Of a DNA stretch of 64,000 bases, positions 19,245-26,830 are shown piece by piece. The DNA is from Nonomuraea basaltis (GTDB lineage: Bacteria; Actinomycetota; Actinomycetes; Streptosporangiales; Streptosporangiaceae). The stretch spans positions 41,643 through 105,642 of the forward strand of contig NZ_VCJS01000019.1 in the NCBI RefSeq assembly GCF_005893125.1. Direction: 5' to 3'. A model generated the notes under the pieces. It did not search any database. It saw nothing but the letters and a program-made list of their open reading frames with translations, and was not told the origin of the DNA. The position numbers were made by a program, and so were the translations under genes. Numbering within the stretch: the stretch's first letter is position 1; each line of letters starts with the position of its first letter.

Positions 19245-19787
19245 TCATTCAGTTGCCATAGTCGCCGGCGGATTGTCATCAATTTCGAAGAATTGGGGGT
19301 ATTCCGTGTGCCCCGCCAGGCGCAGGGTCCGGGCCAGCCAGCGGCGCTGCGCCGTACGCGTGACCGACACGGCGTTGTTGTAGAAGCGGCGCGAGTAGAC
19401 GACCTTGGCCACCGCCGTGTCGAGCTCCTCCAGCAGGTCGCCCCCGCCGGGCGCCTCCGACAGCTTCTCCCTGAACCGCTCCTGGTCCACGGCCGCGCGC
19501 AGGGCCCGCGACAGGTCGCTCTCGGCGTGCTCGCGCTCCTCCGGCCCGGCGATCCTGGCCTCGTGGGCGGCGGCGGCCAGCACCAGCGACGTGGCCGGGT
19601 CGAGCAGGCGCGCGCCGGCCAGCTCCAGCACCACCGCCCGGCGCCGCATCAGCGCCGCCTCCAGCGACTCGCGGGCCAGCTCCAGGCGGATGTGCAGGCG
19701 GTCGAGCCGGCCCGCGCGCCAGGAGACGTAGACGGCCATGAGCACCACGACGATGCCCACGATCAGCACGATCATGGTGGATGTCAC
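19245..19787 (-). CDS. LemA-like membrane-anchored protein
   Basis: 180 residues: one N-terminal membrane helix (about 4-24), then a mostly helical, probably coiled-coil domain rich in Arg/Ala/Leu/Glu. A SRRFYNNAVSVTR segment recalls the YN...V motif of LemA proteins, and the tail has YPQFFEIDD. Function unknown; homologues follow pimA in actinomycetes. The start ATG overlaps the pimA stop, making it the last gene of the pgsA-patA-pimA operon. Confidence 0.7.
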   Translation of the reverse strand: MTSTMIVLIVGIVVVLMAVYVSWRAGRLDRLHIRLELARESLEAALMRRRAVVLELAGARLLDPATSLVLAAAAHEARIAGPEEREHAESDLSRALRAAVDQERFREKLSEAPGGGDLLEELDTAVAKVVYSRRFYNNAVSVTRTAQRRWLARTLRLAGHTEYPQFFEIDDNPPATMATE

Positions 19788-20914
19788 AGGTCTTCCTCCA
19801 CCCGCCCGGCACCGCTGGTGGTAACCGTCTCGTAGACGCGTACGACGTCCCGCGCCACCGTGGACCAGTCGTACTTCCTGACCGCCACCAGCGCCTCCGC
19901 CGCCAGCTTGGCCCGCCGCTCCGGCGCGTCGAGCAGCGCGGCCGCCTCGCGCGCCAGCGAGCCGGGGTCGCCGTTGGCGAACAGCGCGCCCGCCTGCCCC
20001 TCGCCGAGCACCTTGCGGAAGGCGGGGATGTCGCTGGCCAGCACCGTGGCCCCGGACGCCATGGCCTCGGCCAGCACGATGCCGAAGCTCTCCCCGCGCG
20101 TGTTGGGCGCGCAGAACACGTCGACCGAGTGGTACGCGCGGATCTTGTCGGCCTCGCTGACCATGCCGAGCACCGTCACCCGGTCGTGGAAGCGCTTCGG
20201 CACCTGCTCGTAGACGTCCTTGGCGTCACCCGGCCCGGCGATGAGCAGCTTCACGCCGGGCCGCTCGGCCGCCAGCGTGCCGAACGCGTCGAGCAGGATC
20301 GGCAGGCCCTTGCGCTCCTCGTCCATCCGGCCCAGGAAGCCGAGCGTGGCGCCGTCGGGCCCCCACCCGTCGAGGGGCTCGGCCTCGGTGTAGCGGGAGA
20401 CGGTCACGCCGTTCGGGATGAGCACCGCGTCGCCGCCGAACTGCTCGACCAGGCTCTTACGGGCCGCGTCGGAGACCGCGATGCGGCCGCTGAGCTTCTC
20501 CAGCGCGCTGCGCAGCAGCGGCTCGGCCACCGCGATCGCCCGCGAGCGGGACCACGACGCGTGGAACGTGGCCACGATCGGCCCCTTCGCCGCCCAGCAC
20601 GCCAGCACGCCCAGGCTCGGGATCAGCGGCTCGTGGATGTGCAGCACGTCGAACTCGCCCGTGCGCACCCACCGCCGCACCCGCGCCGCCGACAGGAAGC
20701 CGAACGACATCCTGGCCACCGCCCCGTTGTACGGCACCGGCACCGCCCGGCCCGCACCCGTCACATACGGCGGCAGCTCGACGTCGTCCGCCGCCGGCGC
20801 GATCACCGACACGTGGTGCCCCTGCACCATCAGCGCCTGGGCCAGGTCGTCGATGTGCTGCTTGACCCCGCCCGGCATGTCCCACGAGTAGGGACACACG
20901 ATGCCGACCCTCAT
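19784..20914 (-). CDS. pimA: Phosphatidylinositol alpha-mannosyltransferase PimA
   Basis: First mannosyltransferase of phosphatidylinositol mannoside (PIM) synthesis: moves mannose from GDP-mannose to inositol of PI on the inner membrane face. 376 residues, GT-B fold, GT4 family. Visible are PGGVKQH (14-20), TFHASW with H118, GRMDEERKG (K202) and the sugar-nucleotide EX7E pair E275/E283 in ESFGIVLAEAMASG. ATG 20914 overlaps the patA stop as ATGA; the frame open upstream is a shadow. Confidence 0.93.
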   Translation of the reverse strand: MRVGIVCPYSWDMPGGVKQHIDDLAQALMVQGHHVSVIAPAADDVELPPYVTGAGRAVPVPYNGAVARMSFGFLSAARVRRWVRTGEFDVLHIHEPLIPSLGVLACWAAKGPIVATFHASWSRSRAIAVAEPLLRSALEKLSGRIAVSDAARKSLVEQFGGDAVLIPNGVTVSRYTEAEPLDGWGPDGATLGFLGRMDEERKGLPILLDAFGTLAAERPGVKLLIAGPGDAKDVYEQVPKRFHDRVTVLGMVSEADKIRAYHSVDVFCAPNTRGESFGIVLAEAMASGATVLASDIPAFRKVLGEGQAGALFANGDPGSLAREAAALLDAPERRAKLAAEALVAVRKYDWSTVARDVVRVYETVTTSGAGRVEEDL

Positions 20915-21819
20915 CGCGGCAGGTCCTCCAGCCAGAGCCGCTGCAACATGTGCCAGTCCTCCGGATGCTCGGAGATGCCCTTCTCGAACACGTCGGCCAG
21001 CCGCTGCGCCACCACCGCGACCTTCTCCTGCCGGGTGCCCTCCTGCGGCACCGGGACCTCCTCGTGGATGTGGATGCCCCAGTCGTCGCCCACGAAGTAG
21101 ACGGTCGCCGGCAGCAGCGCGGCCCCCGTCTGCACGGCCAGCAGCGGCGGCCCCGCGGGCACCTTCGTGGTGGCGCCGAAGAAGCGCACCTCGATGCCGC
21201 TCTTGGTCAGGTCGCGCTCGGCGGGCAGGCACACCACGCCGCCCTTGCGCACCCGCATGGCCAGGGTGCCGAAGTTGTGCCCGTCGCCGCCGGTCAGCGG
21301 CAGCACCTCCATGCCGAGCCCCTCGCGGAAGGCCACGTAGCGGCGGAAGAGCGACTCGGGCCTGAGCCGCTCGGCCACGGTCGTGAACGGATGGCCCACG
21401 CCCACCAGCCACGCCCCGGCCTGGTCCCAGTTGCCCATGTGCGGCAGCGCCAGCACCACGCCCCGCCCTGCCGCCACGTTGTCGTGCACGTGCTCGGCGC
21501 CGATGACATGGGTGCGGCGCACGATCTCCTCGGTCCTCATGGACGGCAACCGGAAGATCTCGTGGAAGTAGCGGAGGTAGGAGCGCATGCCCGCCCTGCT
21601 GAGCTCGCGCAGCTCACGGCTGTCCGCGTCCATGCCGGTCACCCGCGCCAGGTTGGACTCCAGCCGGCGCACGGACTTGCCGCGTTTCGCCCACACCCGG
21701 TCGGCGAGGAGGCGGAAGACCGCCGCCGTGGGGCGCTCGGGCAGCAGCGGCACGAGCTTCCAGCCGGCTGCGAAGCCCGCGGCCACGACGCGATCGCCGA
21801 ATGACGCGTTATCGCTCAT
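20911..21819 (-). CDS. patA: PIM acyltransferase PatA-like
   Basis: Membrane-associated LPLAT/HtrB-type acyltransferase that, in mycobacteria, palmitoylates the mannose of PIM1/PIM2. 302 residues, with the catalytic HX4D motif HMGNWD (H127, D132) and the conserved Glu of LPAERD (E201). Basic and amphipathic N-terminal region. Placed between pgsA and pimA with an ATGA overlap to pimA, exactly as Rv2611c in M. tuberculosis, which supports the PIM role. Confidence 0.91.
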   Translation of the reverse strand: MSDNASFGDRVVAAGFAAGWKLVPLLPERPTAAVFRLLADRVWAKRGKSVRRLESNLARVTGMDADSRELRELSRAGMRSYLRYFHEIFRLPSMRTEEIVRRTHVIGAEHVHDNVAAGRGVVLALPHMGNWDQAGAWLVGVGHPFTTVAERLRPESLFRRYVAFREGLGMEVLPLTGGDGHNFGTLAMRVRKGGVVCLPAERDLTKSGIEVRFFGATTKVPAGPPLLAVQTGAALLPATVYFVGDDWGIHIHEEVPVPQEGTRQEKVAVVAQRLADVFEKGISEHPEDWHMLQRLWLEDLPR

Positions 21820-21825
21820 TTCTCC

Positions 21826-22455
21826 TCATCGCTCATCGCTCCTCGTCTGCTCGTACACCCGCTTCACCCGCTGTCCCACGGTGATCACGCTGGCCGCCGC
21901 GAGCAGCCACATCCCCGCGGGCAGGACGTACGGCACGCCGAGCCCCGAGAAACAGGTCGCGACCAGCGCCACGACCAGCCGCTCCGGCCGCTCGGCCAGC
22001 CCGACGTCGGCGGTGAGCCCGAGCCCCTCCGCCCTGGCCTTGGCATAGGAGACCAGAGCACCCGCGATCAGGCACACCAGCGTCACCGCGGCCATCAGGG
22101 TGTCGTCTCTGGAGATGAAATACAAGATCAGGCCCGCGAAGATGGCGGCGTCGGCCACCCGGTCGAGCGTCGAGTCGAGGAACGCGCCCCAGGTGCTGCC
22201 CCCCTTGCCGCCGAGCCGGGCGACCAGGCCGTCCAGCAGGTCGAACAGCACGAAGACAGTGATCACGAGGGCTCCCCAGGTCAGCAGTCCCAGGGGGAAG
22301 AAGGTCAGGGCGGACACGACGGTGCCGAGGGTGCCGATCGCCGTGACGGCGTTCGGGCCGATCCCGCGGCCCACGAGGGCCCTGCCCAACGGCGTGAGTA
22401 TCCGGGTCATGGCCGGGCGCAGGAGTTTGAGCATCGCCGTCCGATCGTAGGCCAT
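21826..22455 (-). CDS. pgsA: Phosphatidylinositol phosphate synthase (CDP-alcohol phosphatidyltransferase)
   Basis: Transfers the phosphatidyl group of CDP-diacylglycerol to inositol phosphate, giving PI phosphate, the precursor of PI and PIMs. 209 residues and about six membrane helices. Family motif is complete: D72-x2-D75-G76-x2-A79-R80-x9-G90-x3-D94-x3-D98. ATG 22455 is preferred (CAGG upstream), though the frame extends further. First gene of the pgsA-patA-pimA-lemA-like operon; the divergent EF-G-like gene shares its upstream region. Confidence 0.92.
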   Translation of the reverse strand: MAYDRTAMLKLLRPAMTRILTPLGRALVGRGIGPNAVTAIGTLGTVVSALTFFPLGLLTWGALVITVFVLFDLLDGLVARLGGKGGSTWGAFLDSTLDRVADAAIFAGLILYFISRDDTLMAAVTLVCLIAGALVSYAKARAEGLGLTADVGLAERPERLVVALVATCFSGLGVPYVLPAGMWLLAAASVITVGQRVKRVYEQTRSDER

Positions 22456-22600
22456 TGCAAGCCTGACAACTTTCTTTGCCCCGCCCCCCTTGTGATATCC
22501 GCCACGCGGGTATTTGGTGAACACACCGCGTCCATGCGGTTTCTGTCACGTTCCGCGCGGGCGCGGCGTTGGGAAAACAACCGACGACGCGGGAGGCGAT
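22456..22600. promoter_or_regulatory. Divergent promoter region, pgsA / EF-G-like gene
   Basis: 145 bp between two divergent starts must hold both promoters. The plus strand ends with GGGAGG four bases before the GTG at 22601. No convincing -10/-35 hexamers could be assigned by eye. Confidence 0.4.
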
Positions 22601-24739
22601 GTGGCGGAAAGAAGTTCGGGCGGCGCCGTGGGAGCCGCGGGCAGGGCACCCACGGCCGACAGGGCGGATGCGATACGCAATGTCGTGCTGGTCGGCCACT
22701 CAGGAGCAGGTAAGACGACACTCGTCGAACAGCTGCTGGCCGCCACGGGCACCATTCAGCGCCCGGGACGGGTGGAGGACGGCAACACGGTCAGCGACTT
22801 CGACGAGGTCGAGGTCAGGCAACAACGGTCGGTCAACCTCGCCGTGGCGCCCCTGGTGCACAACGGCATCAAGATCAGCCTTCTCGACACCCCCGGCTAC
22901 GCCGACTTCGTGGGCGATCTGCGGGCCGGGCTGCGCGCGGCCGACGCCGCGCTGTTCGTGGTGGCGGCCTCCGACGGGATCGACGGGCTCACCCAGATGC
23001 TCTGGGAGGAGTGCGCGCAGGTCGGCATGCCGCGCGCGGTGGTGATCACCAAGGTCGACCACCAGCGGGCCGACTTCGACGAGGTGCTGGCCACCTGCCA
23101 GGACGTCTTCGGCGACGGCGTCGCGCCCCTCTACCTGCCGGTGATCACCAATGGGCACGTCAACGGTCTGATCGGGCTGCTGACACAGAAGTTCTACAAC
23201 TACGCGACGGGCACCCGTACCGAGAAGGAGCCGGGCGCGGAGTACGAGGCCCAGATCGAGCTACACCGCGGGACGCTCATCGAGGGCATCATCCAGGAGA
23301 GCGAAGACGAGACTCTCATGGAGAGGTACCTCGAGGGCGAGCCCATCGACACCAAGGTCCTCATCGAGGACCTGGAGAAGGCCGTCGCACGCGGCAGCTT
23401 CTACCCGGTGCTGTGCAGCGGGCTGGGCATCGGCGCGCACGAGGTGCTCGAGGTCATCACGCAGGGCTTCCCGTCGCCCCTCGAACACCCGATGCCCGAG
23501 ATCACCGACCTGTCCGGCAAGCCGGTCAAGGACATCACCTGCGACGCGGACGGCCCGCTGGTGGCCGAGATCGTCAAGACCACCAGCGACCCGTACGTGG
23601 GCCGCATCAGCCTCGTACGCGTCTTCTCGGGCACGCTGCGCCCCGACATGACCGTCCACGTCTCCGGGCACGGCCTGGCCGACCGCGGGCACGAGGACCA
23701 CGACCTGGACGAGCGCATCGGCACCCTGACCTGCCCGCTGGGCAAGCATCAGCGCCCCGCGGCCAAGGGCATGGCGGGCGACATCGTGGCGGTGGCCAAG
23801 CTGTCGCGGGCCGAGACCGGCGACACCCTGTCCGACGTCGACCGGCCGCTGCTGATGACCGCCTGGACCATGCCCGACCCGCTGCTGCCGGTGGCGATCA
23901 GGGCCAAGTCCAAGGCCGACGAGGACAAGCTGTCGCAGGCCCTCGGGCGGCTGGTGGCCGAGGATCCCACGCTGCGCCTGGAGAACAACGCCGAGACCAA
24001 GCAGCTCGTCCTGTGGTGCATGGGGGAGGCGCACACCGACGTGCTGCTGGACCGGCTGGCCAAGCGGCACGGCGTCGAGGTCGAGCGGGTCGAGCTGCGG
24101 GTGCCGCTGCGCGAGACGTTCGGCGGCAAGTGCAAGGCGATGGGCCGCAACGTCAAGCAGACCGGCGGCCACGGCCAGTACGCGATCTGCCACCTCGAGG
24201 TGGAGCCCCTGCCGTCCGGCGGCGGGTTCGAGTTCGTGGACAAGATCGTGGGCGGCGTGGTGCCGCGCCAGTTCATCCCGTCGGTGGAGAAGGGCGTGCG
24301 GGCCCAGATGGAGCGCGGCGTCGTCGCCGGCTACCCGATGGTGGACGTGCGCGTCACGCTGTTCGACGGCAAGGCCCACTCGGTCGACTCATCCGACATG
24401 GCGTTCCAGATCGCCGGCCAGCTGGCGCTGAAGGAGGCGGCGGCGAAGGTGTCAACGCTGCTGCTGGAGCCCGTGGACGAGCTGTCGGTGCTGGTCGCCG
24501 ACGACTACGTGGGGTCGGTGATGTCCGATCTGTCGTCGCGGCGGGGGCGGGTGCTCGGCACCGAGCCCGTCGGCACGGGACGCACGCTGGTCAAGGCGGA
24601 GGTGCCGGAGCTGGAGATCACGCGGTACGCCATCGACCTGAGATCCATGTCACACGGCACGGGCACGTTCACCCGTTCGTTCCTGCGCTACGAGCCGCTG
24701 CCGCCGAATCTCGCCGGCAAGGTGACGGCCACGGAATGA
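22601..24739 (+). CDS. EF-G-like translational GTPase
   Basis: 712 residues with all elongation-factor-G domains: GTPase domain with P-loop GHSGAGKTT (32-40), DTPGYADF (96-103), then beta-barrel, domain III, IV (GKCKAMGRNVKQTGGHGQYA) and V (SSRRGRVLGTEPVG). It departs from true EF-G: the switch I ERGITI element is replaced by RQQRSVN, and the G4 NKxD is TKVD (150-153). It belongs to the actinobacterial EF-G-like/FusA2 group, whose role is not settled; it is unlikely to be the housekeeping EF-G, which normally sits in the str operon. Start GTG 22601 with GGGAGG; a longer frame upstream is not supported. Confidence 0.88.
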   Translation: MAERSSGGAVGAAGRAPTADRADAIRNVVLVGHSGAGKTTLVEQLLAATGTIQRPGRVEDGNTVSDFDEVEVRQQRSVNLAVAPLVHNGIKISLLDTPGYADFVGDLRAGLRAADAALFVVAASDGIDGLTQMLWEECAQVGMPRAVVITKVDHQRADFDEVLATCQDVFGDGVAPLYLPVITNGHVNGLIGLLTQKFYNYATGTRTEKEPGAEYEAQIELHRGTLIEGIIQESEDETLMERYLEGEPIDTKVLIEDLEKAVARGSFYPVLCSGLGIGAHEVLEVITQGFPSPLEHPMPEITDLSGKPVKDITCDADGPLVAEIVKTTSDPYVGRISLVRVFSGTLRPDMTVHVSGHGLADRGHEDHDLDERIGTLTCPLGKHQRPAAKGMAGDIVAVAKLSRAETGDTLSDVDRPLLMTAWTMPDPLLPVAIRAKSKADEDKLSQALGRLVAEDPTLRLENNAETKQLVLWCMGEAHTDVLLDRLAKRHGVEVERVELRVPLRETFGGKCKAMGRNVKQTGGHGQYAICHLEVEPLPSGGGFEFVDKIVGGVVPRQFIPSVEKGVRAQMERGVVAGYPMVDVRVTLFDGKAHSVDSSDMAFQIAGQLALKEAAAKVSTLLLEPVDELSVLVADDYVGSVMSDLSSRRGRVLGTEPVGTGRTLVKAEVPELEITRYAIDLRSMSHGTGTFTRSFLRYEPLPPNLAGKVTATE

Positions 24740-24756
24740 GCGGAATGCGCTGAGGA

Positions 24757-24787
24757 GCCGGGAGGGAGAATTCAGGCCCCTCCCGGC
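24757..24787 (+). terminator. Terminator after the EF-G-like gene
   Basis: Perfect 10-bp stem GCCGGGAGGG / CCCTCCCGGC with an 11-nt loop, followed within a few bases by the T-rich GTTTCTTTCT. Eighteen bases beyond the stop codon. Confidence 0.8.
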
Positions 24788-24879
24788 CCAGCCGTTTCTT
24801 TCTATCACAAATGAATCACGACTCTATTTCTTTTTTTCGTTCCGAGCATCCGGGAGCAGCTGTCACACTAGGTGGCACT

Positions 24880-26469
24880 ATGCGAACTGGACGCCCACTC
24901 CTAGCCGCCGCAGCCCTCGCCGTCGTCACCACCGCCGCCGCATACACGTTCGGCCCCGGTGCGACCGAGAGCCCCGCGGCGAGCGAGAAGAAGACGACCA
25001 CCGCCACCGCCGCTCGCGTGGCCGCCTGCAAGTCCGACGCCCGCTACCCGAAGCGCCAGCTTCGCGGCGTCTGGATCGCCACCGTCAAGAACATCGACTG
25101 GCCCTCGCGCACGGGCCTGTCCGCCGAGCGGCAGAAGGCCGAATACGTCAAGATCCTCGACAGCGCCGCCAAGCGCAACTTCAACGCCGTCTTCGTGCAG
25201 GTGCGGCCCGCCTCCGACGCGCTCTACAAGTCGTCGCTCGAGCCGTGGTCGCAGTTCCTGACGGGCACGGCGGGCAAGGACCCCGGGTGGGACCCGCTGC
25301 CGTATCTCATCGACGAGGCCCACAAGCGCGGCCTGGAGTTCCACGCCTGGTTCAACCCGTACCGGGCGTCCTATGACGCCAACGTCTCCAAGCTGCCCGC
25401 CAACCACCCGGCGCGGCAGCATCCGGACTGGACGGTCAAGTACGGCGACCGCGTTTACTTCAACCCGGGCCTGCCGCAGGTGCGCGAACACGTCACCAAG
25501 GTCATCACGGACGTGGTGGACCGCTACGACGTGGACGGGGTGCACTTCGACGACTACTTCTACCCGTACCCGGGTGAGGGCGGGCAGTTCAACGACAAGG
25601 CCGCCTTTACAAAGTACGGCAAGGGCAAGAGCCTGGCCGACTGGCGCCGCTCCAACGTCAACACGCTCATCGCCCAGGTGGACAAGGTCGTCCACGAGCG
25701 GAAGAACCACGTCAAGTTCGGTATCAGCCCGTTCGGCATCTGGCGTAACAAGTCGAATGACCCGTCCGGGTCCAACACCACCGGGATGTCCGCCTACGAC
25801 GCGATTTATGCGGACGCGAAGGCCTGGATCAAGTCCGGCACGGTCGACTACGTGATGCCGCAGCTCTACTGGTCGCGCGGCTTCAAGGCGGCCGACTACC
25901 GGGCGCTGGCGCCGTGGTGGGCGGAGGCCGTCGAGGGCTCAGGCGTGCAGCTCTACATCGGCCAGGCCCTCTACCGGGTCGGCGCCAAGGACGACAACGC
26001 CTGGACCAAGCCCGGCGAGCTGTCCGCGCACCTGACCCTCAACCGCAAGTACAAGCAGGTGGACGGCGACGTCTACTTCAGCGCCAAGCAGCTGCTCACC
26101 AACCCGCTGGGCGCGATCGACCGGGTGGCCAAGGAGCACTACGGCCGTCCCGCCCTGCTGCCGCTCATGGAGGAACGCGGCGGCCAGGCCCCCGCGGCCC
26201 CGTCGGGGGCGAGGGCCGCGCAGCCGGCGGGGGCGAAGGCCGTTGGCGCGACGCTGTCGTGGACGCCTTCGGCCGGAGCTCGGGCGTACGCGGTGTACCA
26301 GGTGCCGAAGTCCGGCAACGACTGCCAGGCGTCCGACGCCCGCAGCCTGATCGCCGTGGTCGCCGACCCGTCCTTCGCGACCAGGTCGCCGGGGACCTAT
26401 CTGATCACCTCGCTCGACCGCCTGCACAACGAGAGCAAGCCGGTCCAGGTGAAGGTCGACCCGGTCTGA
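24880..26469 (+). CDS. Secreted GH10-like (GHL10/DUF187) glycoside hydrolase
   Basis: 529 residues. Signal peptide over about the first 28 residues, then a Thr/Ala-rich linker and a TIM-barrel domain of the GHL10 family: LRGVWIATVKNIDWPS, VFVQVRPASDALY, GLEFHAWFNPYR, DGVHFDDYFYPYP, FGISPFGIWRN and VDYVMPQLYW. The C terminus (about 440-529) looks like a fibronectin/Ig-type domain (ATLSWTPSAGARAYAVYQV). Homologues such as YngK are thought to act on cell-wall or extracellular glycans; the substrate is unknown. ATG 24880 has AGGTGG five bases upstream; the earlier ATG 24811 lacks a ribosome site. Confidence 0.87.
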   Translation: MRTGRPLLAAAALAVVTTAAAYTFGPGATESPAASEKKTTTATAARVAACKSDARYPKRQLRGVWIATVKNIDWPSRTGLSAERQKAEYVKILDSAAKRNFNAVFVQVRPASDALYKSSLEPWSQFLTGTAGKDPGWDPLPYLIDEAHKRGLEFHAWFNPYRASYDANVSKLPANHPARQHPDWTVKYGDRVYFNPGLPQVREHVTKVITDVVDRYDVDGVHFDDYFYPYPGEGGQFNDKAAFTKYGKGKSLADWRRSNVNTLIAQVDKVVHERKNHVKFGISPFGIWRNKSNDPSGSNTTGMSAYDAIYADAKAWIKSGTVDYVMPQLYWSRGFKAADYRALAPWWAEAVEGSGVQLYIGQALYRVGAKDDNAWTKPGELSAHLTLNRKYKQVDGDVYFSAKQLLTNPLGAIDRVAKEHYGRPALLPLMEERGGQAPAAPSGARAAQPAGAKAVGATLSWTPSAGARAYAVYQVPKSGNDCQASDARSLIAVVADPSFATRSPGTYLITSLDRLHNESKPVQVKVDPV

Positions 26470-26488
26470 CCACCGCCTGTCCTTCGCC

Positions 26489-26521
26489 GCCGGGACCGCC
26501 GATGACATCGGCGGCCCCGGC
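26489..26521 (+). terminator. Strong hairpin after the GH10-like gene
   Basis: Inverted repeat 26489-26503 with 26507-26521, 14 paired bases of 15 (one A-C mismatch) and a 3-nt loop, about 20 nt past the stop. No T-run. Confidence 0.65.
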
Positions 26522-26830
26522 TGCCACCCGGGCGTGACGACGGGCGCGCCACGTCACAGGACGTTTGGCGACCGCGCCACAGCACGGCGCCTTTGACGAG
26601 CGCGCCACGTCACAGCGCATCACGCGGCGGAGCGTCGCCCATGGCGTCGTAACCGTGGCCGCCGGGTGAGCGCAGGAGGGAGGCGGGGTCGATGGGGGCA
26701 CCCGCCTGAAACCGCCGAGATCCTCATCAGATGCGCTCGGGTCGTGAGAGGGTAGTTCAGACCGGTGGCGCCGGGATGTGACGTTGCTCTACCGTGCCAC
26801 GGACATCATCGATCGCGGGAGGTCATCGGG
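26522..26830. other. Gene-free stretch before the membrane phosphatase-like gene
   Basis: About 310 bp with no credible gene. It contains a 16-nt direct repeat GCGCGCCACGTCACAG at 26544-26559 and 26600-26615, and ends with GGGAGG (26817-26822), the ribosome site for the GTG at 26831. TAGTTC at about 26754 could be a -10. Nothing else recognised. Confidence 0.4.

Noticed and set aside
26544..26615. Possible CRISPR-like or mobile-element repeat
   Set aside because: Only two copies of a 16-nt sequence, not evenly spaced and with no associated cas or transposase gene.
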